Assembly: GCA_050250795.1 (NCBI GenBank)
Contig: JBFWNZ010000291.1
Span: 1 to 5,055 of the forward strand
DNA: 5,055 nucleotides
Direction: 5' to 3'
Origin: JBFWNZ01 sp050250795
GTDB taxonomy: Bacteria; Pseudomonadota; Alphaproteobacteria; UBA8366
Shown in pieces: positions 1-5,055 of this stretch (position 1 is the first letter of the stretch; each line of letters starts with the position of its first letter). The notes below the pieces were generated by a model that saw only the letters and a program-made list of their open reading frames with translations, made no database searches and had not been told where the DNA came from. Both the position numbers and the translations under genes were made by a program.

Positions 1-251
1 AGTCCTCGGACGAGATGTACAAGCGCGCGATCTCGACCGTGGAATGCTTCGAGAAGGAAATGGCGCAGAACCCAAAGGTGCTGACCCTGGCGCTGCACCC
101 GCACCTGATCGGCGTGCCGCACCGCATCGGTTATTTCGAGAAGATTCTCGACATGCTGCTGGCGCGCCCCGACACGGTGTTCGTCACGGGGTCCGAGATC
201 GCCGACTGGTTCGTGAAGGCCGACGGCACGAACGGCGCGGCGGTGGCGTAA
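1..251 (+). CDS. Polysaccharide deacetylase / PuuE-like hydrolase, C-terminal end (partial)
   Basis: The reading frame is open from the first full codon at position 3 to a TAA at 249-251, so this is the last ~82 residues of a gene that begins outside the window. The tail carries the H-P-H motif (codons at 96-104) in the context LALHPHLIG, followed by a basic/aromatic stretch (RIGYFEKILDML) and the end T-G-S-E-I-A-D-W-F. This is the usual C-terminal end of NodB-fold polysaccharide deacetylases of the PuuE/allantoinase-like group, where the HPH histidine belongs to the active site. Family members hydrolyse N-acetyl groups of glycans or, in the PuuE subgroup, amide bonds of allantoin-like substrates; the substrate cannot be told from this fragment. 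The metal-binding N-terminal half is not in the window. The internal ATG at 15 is not a credible start because the homologous domain continues upstream. The gene converges on the acyl-CoA dehydrogenase across a 144-bp gap. Confidence 0.82.
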   Translation, partial: SSDEMYKRAISTVECFEKEMAQNPKVLTLALHPHLIGVPHRIGYFEKILDMLLARPDTVFVTGSEIADWFVKADGTNGAAVA

Positions 252-253
252 GG

Positions 254-274
254 CGCAGTCTCAAAGAGACGGCG
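254..274 (+). terminator. Small hairpin just after the deacetylase stop, possible terminator
   Basis: GTCTC (258-262) and GAGAC (266-270) pair perfectly around an AAA loop. Past one A/G mismatch, CGC (254-256) and GCG (272-274) extend the stem to eight base pairs. The hairpin begins two bases after the TAA of the deacetylase. No T-run follows on either strand, so it is not a canonical intrinsic terminator. It may protect the 3' end of the message or simply be the edge of the adjacent palindromic repeat. Confidence 0.35.
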
Positions 275-379
275 TGCCTCTGGCCCTGGATTCCGGGTTC
301 CGCTGCGCGGCCCCGGAATGACGGCTTTCTCTTTCCCGTCATTCCCGCGCACACGGGAATCCGAGGCCAGCGGCACGGC
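271..379. repeat. Intergenic palindromic repeat, two inverted units of a REP-like element
   Basis: The element is a long imperfect palindrome. The outer arms 273-296 and 354-377 match at 20 of 24 positions when one is reverse-complemented. The inner arms GGAATGACGG (315-324) and CCGTCATTCC (336-345) are perfect complements around an 11-base pyrimidine-rich loop. Each half is also a hairpin by itself: ATTCCGG (290-296) with CCGGAAT (313-319), and ATTCCCG (341-347) with CGGGAAT (354-360). It is thus two copies of one unit in head-to-head orientation. From memory, sequences of the type GTCATTCCCGCG...CGGGAATCC are widespread intergenic repeats in proteobacteria and give spurious translations such as 'SFPRTRES', which occurs here in the overlapping + frame. 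The element fills the gap between two converging genes and could act as a bidirectional terminator or 3'-end stabiliser (inference). No transposase is present. Confidence 0.8.
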
Positions 380-395
380 GTATCGCGAGGACCCT

Positions 396-1631
396 TTAAT
401 CCGATTTCGCCGGGCTGGGGCTGACATTGGCCTGGCGGCGCAGTTCCAGGCGCGCGATCTGCTGGCGGTGCACCTCGTCCGGCCCGTCGGCGAAGCGCAG
501 CGCCCGCACCCGCGCGTAGAAATAGGCGAGCGGGAATTCCCGGCTCATCGCGCCGCCGCCATGCAACTGCATCGCGTGGTCGAGCACGCGCAGCGCCATG
601 TTCGGGGCTGCGATCTTGATCATCGCGATCTCCTGGCGCGCCGCCTTGTTGCCGACGGTATCCATCATGTAGGCGGCCTTGAGGACGAGCAGGCGGCACA
701 TCTCGATCTCGATTCGGGCATCGGCGATGCGCTCCTGGGTCACGCCGCGCTCGGCAAGCGTGCGGCCCCAGGTGGTGCGCTCGGCCGCGCGCTTGCACAT
801 CAGCTCCAGCGCCCGCTCGGCGACGCCGATGATGCGCATGCAGTGATGGATGCGGCCCGGCCCGAGGCGGCCCTGCGCGATCTCGAAGCCGCGCCCCTCG
901 CCCAGCAGCATGTTGGAGACCGGCACCCGCACATTCTCGAACAGCACGTCGCCATGCCCGTGCGGCGCGTCGTCGAAACCCATCACGTCGAGCATGCGCA
1001 GCACCTTGATGCCGGGCGCATCGCTGGGCACCAGGATCATCGACTGCTGCCGATAGGGCTCGGCGTCCGGGTCCGTCTTGCCCATGAAGATGATGAGCTT
1101 GCAATGCGGATCGCCGATGCCCGAGGTCCACCATTTATGGCCGTTGATGACGTATTCGTCGCCCTCGCGCCGGATGCTGGCCTCGATATTGGTGGCGTCG
1201 GAGGAGGCGACGGCCGGCTCCGTCATGGCAAAGGCGGAACGGATATGCCCCTCCAGCAGCGGCTCCAGCCACTGCTTCTTCTGCTCCGGCGTGCCGTAAC
1301 GCTCGATGGTCTCCATGTTGCCGGTGTCGGGCGCGTTGCAGTTGAACACCTCCGGCGCCCAGGGCACGCGGCCCATCACCTCGCAGAGCGGCGCATATTC
1401 GAGATTGGTGAGGCCGGCGCCCCGCTCGCTGTCGGGCAGGAACAGGTTCCACAGCCCGGCCGCCCGCGCCTTGGGCTTCAAATCCTCGATCAGCGGCACC
1501 GATTTCCAGCGGTTGCCGCCTTCGTCCAGCTGCTTCTGGAACAGCGCCTCGTTCGGGTAGATATGCTCGTCCATGAACGCTTCCAGCGCCTGTTTCAGGC
1601 TGCGTGTGCGTTCGGAATACTCGAAATCCAT
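396..1631 (-). CDS. Acyl-CoA dehydrogenase, ACAD10/ACAD11-like
   Basis: This encodes a complete 411-residue flavoprotein that should oxidise an acyl-CoA thioester to the 2,3-enoyl-CoA with FAD as cofactor, probably in the cytoplasm with electron-transferring flavoprotein as acceptor (family knowledge). The order is an N-terminal helical domain (about 1-130), a central beta domain with the flavin-contact motif F-A-M-T-E-P (134-139) and W-W-T-S-G (167-171), and a C-terminal helical domain with R-T-T-W-G-R (285-290) and Q-L-H-G-G-G (355-360). The catalytic-base region reads A-D-G-P-D-E-V-H (381-388). Aspartate 382 occupies the place of the catalytic glutamate of medium-chain enzymes, as in ACAD10/11 proteins, which also share this motif. 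Length is normal for the family. The start at 1631 is supported by a GGGAGGGA ribosome binding site five bases upstream. It lies 86 bp downstream of the thiamine-diphosphate enzyme on the same strand and is probably cotranscribed. The acyl chain it acts on is unknown. Confidence 0.95.
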   Translation of the reverse strand: MDFEYSERTRSLKQALEAFMDEHIYPNEALFQKQLDEGGNRWKSVPLIEDLKPKARAAGLWNLFLPDSERGAGLTNLEYAPLCEVMGRVPWAPEVFNCNAPDTGNMETIERYGTPEQKKQWLEPLLEGHIRSAFAMTEPAVASSDATNIEASIRREGDEYVINGHKWWTSGIGDPHCKLIIFMGKTDPDAEPYRQQSMILVPSDAPGIKVLRMLDVMGFDDAPHGHGDVLFENVRVPVSNMLLGEGRGFEIAQGRLGPGRIHHCMRIIGVAERALELMCKRAAERTTWGRTLAERGVTQERIADARIEIEMCRLLVLKAAYMMDTVGNKAARQEIAMIKIAAPNMALRVLDHAMQLHGGGAMSREFPLAYFYARVRALRFADGPDEVHRQQIARLELRRQANVSPSPAKSD

Positions 1632-1636
1632 GGCGG

Positions 1637-1644
1637 TCCCTCCC
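1637..1644 (-). promoter_or_regulatory. Ribosome binding site of the acyl-CoA dehydrogenase
   Basis: On the minus strand GGGAGGGA ends five bases before the ATG at 1631-1629, which fixes that start. The rest of the 86-bp spacer to the upstream gene holds only a CCGGCGCCGG palindrome (1681-1690) with no following T-run. I see no convincing terminator or promoter in it, which fits read-through from the upstream gene. Confidence 0.7.
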
Positions 1645-1717
1645 GAGGGTCGTTCCTGTTTTCAGATCAGACTACCGCAGCCGGCGCCGGTCGCGGCAGG
1701 ACGAAGCGTCGCGGGCG

Positions 1718-3379
1718 TCACGCCTTCGCCTTGGCCGCGTAGGGCGGCGGCGCGAAATAGGGCGGGAAATCGCCGATGGCATGCATGTCGACCTCGACCA
1801 GCGCCGGCCCGTCGACCGCGACGGCGCGCGCCACCGCCGGGCCCAGCGCGTCCACGGCCGACACACGCTGGAACGGCAGGCCGGCCAGCACCGCCAGCTT
1901 TTCCAGATCGGGGCCGGGCGGGTCGGCGAAGTAGTGGCGGCCGCCATACATCTTGTCCTGGATATGCTTGATGACGCCGTAGCCGCGGTCGTTCATCACC
2001 AGGAACACGACATCGGCCCGCTCCTGCACCGCGGTCCAGACCTCGCCCAGATCGAGCATGAAGCCGCCATCGCCGCACATCGCGACGACCTTGCGCCCCG
2101 GCGCGCCCAGAGCCGCGCCGATGCCCAGCTGCATGCCGGGACCGATGGCGGCGCCGACCGGATAGATGCTGTCGCGCGGACCGTAGAGGGTGAACAGCCG
2201 GTTGCCCCAGGTGGTGTGGTTCAGCGTGATGTCGCGCACCCAGACCGCATCCTTCGGCAGGGCGGCACGGATGATCTCGGGAAAGCGGCCATAGGGGCCG
2301 AGGAAGGCGAGATAGCCCTCGGTCGCGCGGCGCTTGAGGTCGGCCACTTCCGCCGCATAACCGGGGTCGAGATCCAGCCGGCCCTTCAGCCGGTCGGCGA
2401 GCCCGTCCAGCGCCGGTCCCGCCTCGCCGCAGACGAACAGCTCGGAACTGTATGTGCGGCCGTCCGCCTCGGGATCGACATCGATCTGCACGCGGCGCGC
2501 CGGCAGTGCCAGGCTCATATCCGCGGTCTCATGCCCGCGCAGCCGGGCGCCGGCGACGATCAGCAGGTCGACACCGCGATAGAACTCGACCACCTCCGAC
2601 GCGGCGTTGAGGCCGCCCAGGGTCAGCGGATGGTCCTCGGGCACCACGCCGCGGCCGGCCCAGCTCGTCACATGCGGGATACCGAGATCGAGCAGCCGGC
2701 GCACCGCGCGTCCGGCCAGCCGCGCGCCGTTGCCGGTCCACAGCAGCGGCCGCTTCGCCGCCGCCACCATATCCGCCAGCGCATTGAGGGAGGCCGCAGC
2801 GGGTGCGGCGGGCGGCGGCAGCGGCAGGACGAAGCCGTCGAGGGTCGCGGGGCGCGGAATGCGCGCACGCTGGATGTCGATCGGCACCTCGACGCTGACC
2901 GGCCCCATCGGCGGGGTCAGGGCCGCGACCGCCGCCTTGGTCAGCACGCCCAGCGCCGTCTCGGCCGAGCGGATGCGGAACGCCGCCTTGGAGACCGAAC
3001 GCAGCATGCCCAGCTGGTCCGTCACGTCATGCACCGTGCCCTGGCCGCGGTCGACATTGCCGGTGGCCGTCTGCCCGGTCAGGTGCAGCAGCGGTGTGCC
3101 GGCGAAGCGCGCCTCGACCAGCGCGCCGCAGGTGTTGGCCGCCCCCGGCCCGGTGCTGGAGAACAGGGCGCCCAACCGGCCGGAGACCCGCGCATAGGCA
3201 TCGGCCATATGCCCTGCCCCCGCCTCGCCGCGTGCCATCACGAACCGGATCGCGTTGCGCCGGCCGATGGCGTCGAGCATCGGGATGTTGTGGACCGAGA
3301 CCACGCCGAAAGCCGTGGTCGTGCCGCAGGCCTGAAGGAACTCCGCGACCAGATCGCCGACACTGATTTCCTCGGACAT
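1718..3379 (-). CDS. Thiamine-diphosphate-dependent enzyme, acetolactate synthase/benzoylformate decarboxylase superfamily
   Basis: The 553-residue protein has the three-domain layout of this superfamily: an N-terminal PYR domain (about 1-175), a central domain (about 190-330) and a C-terminal PP domain (about 360-540). The catalytic glutamate that activates the cofactor is E52 in R-G-E-A-G. The Mg/diphosphate motif starts at G-D-G-G (436-439) and ends at N463, with D437 and N463 as likely metal ligands; N463 is followed by D464 where many relatives have a second asparagine. The substrate loop is unusual: after F24-G25 the common P-G-G is replaced by V-S-V-H-N (27-31). Members decarboxylate 2-oxo acids or join and cleave C-C bonds next to a carbonyl; the reaction here is not determined. 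No small regulatory subunit gene follows, which argues against a biosynthetic acetolactate synthase. The start has an AGGGAGG site four bases upstream. It is the first gene of a likely two-gene unit with the acyl-CoA dehydrogenase and diverges from the oxidoreductase. Confidence 0.92.
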   Translation of the reverse strand: MSEEISVGDLVAEFLQACGTTTAFGVVSVHNIPMLDAIGRRNAIRFVMARGEAGAGHMADAYARVSGRLGALFSSTGPGAANTCGALVEARFAGTPLLHLTGQTATGNVDRGQGTVHDVTDQLGMLRSVSKAAFRIRSAETALGVLTKAAVAALTPPMGPVSVEVPIDIQRARIPRPATLDGFVLPLPPPAAPAAASLNALADMVAAAKRPLLWTGNGARLAGRAVRRLLDLGIPHVTSWAGRGVVPEDHPLTLGGLNAASEVVEFYRGVDLLIVAGARLRGHETADMSLALPARRVQIDVDPEADGRTYSSELFVCGEAGPALDGLADRLKGRLDLDPGYAAEVADLKRRATEGYLAFLGPYGRFPEIIRAALPKDAVWVRDITLNHTTWGNRLFTLYGPRDSIYPVGAAIGPGMQLGIGAALGAPGRKVVAMCGDGGFMLDLGEVWTAVQERADVVFLVMNDRGYGVIKHIQDKMYGGRHYFADPPGPDLEKLAVLAGLPFQRVSAVDALGPAVARAVAVDGPALVEVDMHAIGDFPPYFAPPPYAAKAKA

Positions 3380-3383
3380 GGAT

Positions 3384-3390
3384 CCTCCCT
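3384..3390 (-). promoter_or_regulatory. Ribosome binding site of the thiamine-diphosphate enzyme
   Basis: AGGGAGG on the minus strand lies four bases before the ATG at 3379-3377. It supports this start over any upstream in-frame alternative. Confidence 0.7.
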
Positions 3391-3419
3391 TGGGTCGGCG
3401 GCGTTTGCCGGTTTAGCAT
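3390..3419 (+). promoter_or_regulatory. Weak candidate promoter for the oxidoreductase gene
   Basis: TTGGGT (3390-3395) and TAGCAT (3414-3419) are separated by 18 bases and resemble a sigma-70 -35/-10 pair. Each matches the consensus only partly. The -10 candidate sits inside the spacer of the inverted repeat at 3407-3433, which would suit repression. In such GC-rich DNA this may be chance. Confidence 0.2.
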
Positions 3420-3433
3420 GAGCCCGAACCGGC
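3407..3433. promoter_or_regulatory. Inverted repeat in the divergent intergenic region, possible operator
   Basis: GCCGGTT (3407-3413) and AACCGGC (3427-3433) are perfect reverse complements separated by 13 bases. The half-sites therefore repeat every 20 bp, about two turns of the helix, the geometry expected for a dimeric regulator. The site is near the middle of the 87-bp region between two divergent genes and could control both. No regulator gene is present in the window to pair it with. A chance GC-rich repeat is possible. Confidence 0.35.
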
Positions 3434-3451
3434 CGGAGCGCCGGGCGGCAC

Positions 3452-3460
3452 GGGAGAGGA
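3452..3460 (+). promoter_or_regulatory. Ribosome binding site of the oxidoreductase
   Basis: GGGAGAGGA ends six bases before the ATG at 3467. It selects this start; the overlapping ATG at 3418 is in another frame and has no such site. Confidence 0.65.
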
Positions 3461-3466
3461 CAGACG

Positions 3467-4480
3467 ATGGCGCAGAACGGAAAACCGCTGCGGGTCGCCC
3501 TGGCGGGCGCCGGGATGATCACACACTATCATTTGACCGCATGGTCGCGACAAGCCGGCGTCAGCGTGGTTGCCATCGCCGACCCGGTTGCCGAGCGGGC
3601 CAAGGCGCGCGCGGCGGAGTTCGGCATTCCGGCCGTCTATGCCGATGTGCCGGCAATGCTGGCGGCGGAGAAGCCGGACGCGCTGGACATCGCGACGCCG
3701 CGCGAGACCCATGCCGCCATGGCGATGGCGGCGGCCAATGCGGGGATCGACATCCTGTGCCAGAAGCCGATGGCGCCGACCCTGGCCGAGGCCGAGGCGC
3801 TGGTCCAGGCCATGACCGGCCGGATCCGGTTCATGGTGCACGAGAATTGGCGCTTCCAGCCCTATTACCGGCAGATCAAGGCCTGGCTCGACTCCGGCAC
3901 GGTCGGTCCGGCCTCGCTGGTCAAGATGTCGACCCTGCGCGCCGGGCTGATCCCGGACGCCGCCGGACGCGTGCCGTCGCTGGAGCGCTCGGCCTATTTC
4001 GCGACCGAGACACGGCTGCTGATCGCCGAGGTGATGATCCACCATATCGACGTCCTGCGCTGGCTGGTCGGGCCGTTGAAGGTCGTGGCTGCGCGCGCGG
4101 CGCGGCTCAGCGACCGGGTGGTCGGCGAAGACATGGCGGCGATCATGATGGAGACGGCGGACGGCTTGCCGGTGATCCTGGACGGCCATCTGACCGCGCC
4201 GGGTTTTCCCGAGCGGCCCTACGACCGGCTGGATCTGGTCGGCCGCAACGCCAGCATCCGGCTGGCCGAGGGCTGGGTGCTGGAACGGCTGGGCAGCGCG
4301 CCCGAGCGCATCGCCTATGACCGGGCCGTGGCCTATCAGGCGGGTTTCGACGGCGCCATCGGTCATTTCGCGGACCGCCTGCGGGACGGCGGTCCGTTCG
4401 AGACGGACGGCCCGGACAATCTGGAAACGCTGCGGCTGGCCGAGGACGCCTATCGCATGGCCGGGCTGGTGCGGTCGTAG
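3467..4480 (+). CDS. Gfo/Idh/MocA family NAD(P)-dependent oxidoreductase
   Basis: The complete 337-residue protein has an N-terminal Rossmann domain (about 1-120) with the glycine-rich loop G14-A-G16-M-I. D39 at the end of the second strand (V-V-A-I-A-D-P) favours NAD(H) over NADP(H). The family's E-K-P motif appears as Q99-K100-P101, with K100 the expected catalytic lysine. A C-terminal alpha/beta domain follows, with E-V-M-I-H-H-I-D (188-195). H192 aligns with the catalytic histidine of the family's D-x-G-x-H pattern, while the usual Asp and Gly of that pattern are E188 and M190. Relatives oxidise or reduce sugars, inositols, and other polyols or small hydroxy/oxo compounds; the substrate here is not known. 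Length is typical for the family and the protein looks cytoplasmic, with no signal peptide. It diverges from the thiamine-diphosphate gene over 87 bp, suggesting a shared pathway or control, and its stop codon is only 3 bp from that of the converging Sel1 gene. Confidence 0.93.
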   Translation: MAQNGKPLRVALAGAGMITHYHLTAWSRQAGVSVVAIADPVAERAKARAAEFGIPAVYADVPAMLAAEKPDALDIATPRETHAAMAMAAANAGIDILCQKPMAPTLAEAEALVQAMTGRIRFMVHENWRFQPYYRQIKAWLDSGTVGPASLVKMSTLRAGLIPDAAGRVPSLERSAYFATETRLLIAEVMIHHIDVLRWLVGPLKVVAARAARLSDRVVGEDMAAIMMETADGLPVILDGHLTAPGFPERPYDRLDLVGRNASIRLAEGWVLERLGSAPERIAYDRAVAYQAGFDGAIGHFADRLRDGGPFETDGPDNLETLRLAEDAYRMAGLVRS

Positions 4481-4483
4481 CGG

Positions 4484-5055
4484 TCAGTTGGCGGCCGGTG
4501 CCGGCTTCGCGGCGCCGGGCTCCATCCCCAACCCTGCCTCGTTCATCAGCGCGAGGACACGCGGCGCGACCGGATGCCCGTTGCGGGCCGCACGCTCGTA
4601 CCAGCGCCGCGCCGCCACATCGTCGCGCGGCACGCCCTGACCCTTTCGGTAGAGGACGCCCAGGTTGAACGCTCCGGCGGGATCGTCCTGTTCGGCCGCC
4701 TGACGGTACCACTCGGCCGCCTTCGCGGGGTCCTGGACCACGCCCAGCCCGTGCTCGGACAGATAGCCCATGCGGGTCTGGCTGTTCGGATCGCCGTCCC
4801 GGGCCAGCGGCTCCCAGATCCGCGCGGCGGCCGCATAATCGCGGGCGTTGAAGGCGGCGATGCCGTCGGCATAGCTCTCAGGCGGCCGGATCGGTTCCAG
4901 CACGGTCGGCGCGCGCGCCGTCATGGGCGGCGGCGGCACGATGCGGTCGGCCTGTGGAGCGGGCATCGCGACCGCGGGGTTGGCCGGCGCAGCAGGGGCG
5001 GCAGGGGACGGCGTGGGCAGCGGCGGTTCGACCGGCTGGCCCGACGGCCCCATCA
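4484..5055 (-). CDS. Sel1-repeat (TPR-like) protein, C-terminal part (probably partial)
   Basis: The visible part is 189 residues counted from an ATG at 5053-5051, but the frame runs to the window edge and the true start is probably beyond it. Residues 1-58 are a low-complexity Pro/Ala-rich linker. From Y61 a helical region A-D-G-I-A-A-F-N-A-R-D-Y leads into two full 36-residue Sel1 repeats, about 89-124 and 125-160. Each has the pattern G-x-x-x-x-x-G-x-G-V-x-x-D-x-x-x-A-x-x-W-Y-x-x-A-A. A third, partial repeat (161-176, ending in A-G-L-G) and an Ala/Pro tail close the protein. Sel1 repeats form solenoid scaffolds for protein-protein contacts; proteins with a Pro-rich linker before them are often secreted or envelope-anchored, which would need an N-terminal signal or membrane segment not seen here. 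No catalytic domain is visible and the partner is unknown. The stop is TGA (complement of 4484-4486). Confidence 0.85.
   Translation of the reverse strand, partial: MGPSGQPVEPPLPTPSPAAPAAPANPAVAMPAPQADRIVPPPPMTARAPTVLEPIRPPESYADGIAAFNARDYAAAARIWEPLARDGDPNSQTRMGYLSEHGLGVVQDPAKAAEWYRQAAEQDDPAGAFNLGVLYRKGQGVPRDDVAARRWYERAARNGHPVAPRVLALMNEAGLGMEPGAAKPAPAAN

Noticed and set aside
271..379. Palindromic region as a CRISPR repeat, tRNA or insertion-sequence end
   Set aside because: There is no regular repeat-spacer series, no cloverleaf with tRNA-conserved bases, and no transposase or target duplication; it fits an intergenic palindromic repeat instead.
184..1134. Minus-strand frame of 316 codons in another register of the dehydrogenase, running through the palindrome
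   Set aside because: Out-of-frame shadow; the true frame with all family motifs ends at 396.
1681..1690. CCGGCGCCGG palindrome between the thiamine-diphosphate and dehydrogenase genes as a terminator
   Set aside because: The stem has no room for a loop and there is no T-run after it; short GC palindromes are common at this base composition.
318..1742. Long + strand open frame of 474 codons opposite the acyl-CoA dehydrogenase
   Set aside because: It begins inside the palindromic repeat (giving the known spurious 'SFPRTRES' type peptide) and continues as low-complexity antisense of a well-supported gene.
1604..3421. Long + strand open frame of 605 codons opposite the thiamine-diphosphate gene
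   Set aside because: It is longer than the gene it overlaps, but its translation is Arg/Ala/Gly/His-rich with no recognisable domain, and the minus-strand frame has clear family motifs. Such antisense frames arise from the codon bias of GC-rich genes.
3413..4366. Minus-strand open frame of 317 codons opposite the oxidoreductase
   Set aside because: Its composition is that of an antisense shadow (rich in Arg, Gly, Asp, His and Gln), with no domain, while the + strand frame shows Rossmann and catalytic motifs plus a ribosome binding site.

Overview
The window is a GC-rich stretch (roughly two-thirds G+C by eye, with strong G/C bias at third codon positions) of dense bacterial coding sequence. 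The gene families, strong GGAGG-type ribosome binding sites and an intergenic palindrome of the 'GTCATTCCCGCG...CGGGAATCC' type suggest an alphaproteobacterium, perhaps of the Rhodospirillales. That placement is inference; there is no rRNA or other marker gene.

Layout, left to right: (1) the 3' end of a polysaccharide deacetylase/PuuE-like gene on + (1-251); (2) a 144-bp convergent intergenic gap with a small hairpin just after the deacetylase stop and a large imperfect palindrome built from two inverted copies of one repeat unit (271-379); (3) an ACAD10/11-like acyl-CoA dehydrogenase on - (396-1631); (4) a thiamine-diphosphate enzyme of the acetolactate synthase/benzoylformate decarboxylase superfamily on - (1718-3379); (5) an 87-bp divergent intergenic region with a perfect 7-bp inverted repeat whose half-sites are 20 bp apart; (6) a Gfo/Idh/MocA-type NAD(P)-dependent oxidoreductase on + (3467-4480); (7) 3 bp further on, converging on it, the C-terminal part of a Sel1-repeat protein on - (4484 to the window edge).

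The thiamine-diphosphate enzyme and the acyl-CoA dehydrogenase are codirectional, 86 bp apart, and probably form one transcription unit read leftward. The oxidoreductase diverges from them and may share control through the inverted repeat. Together they look like a small catabolic cluster: a C-C bond cleaving or forming enzyme acting on a 2-oxo or 2-hydroxy acid, an acyl-CoA oxidation step, and a sugar/polyol- or small-molecule-type dehydrogenase. The actual substrate cannot be read from the sequence. The flanking deacetylase and Sel1 genes are probably unrelated.

I found no RNA gene, CRISPR array, insertion sequence, phage gene or defence system. The points most worth following are the thiamine-diphosphate enzyme's altered N-terminal loop, the aspartate in place of glutamate as catalytic base in the dehydrogenase, the possible divergent operator, and the inverted-pair palindrome.
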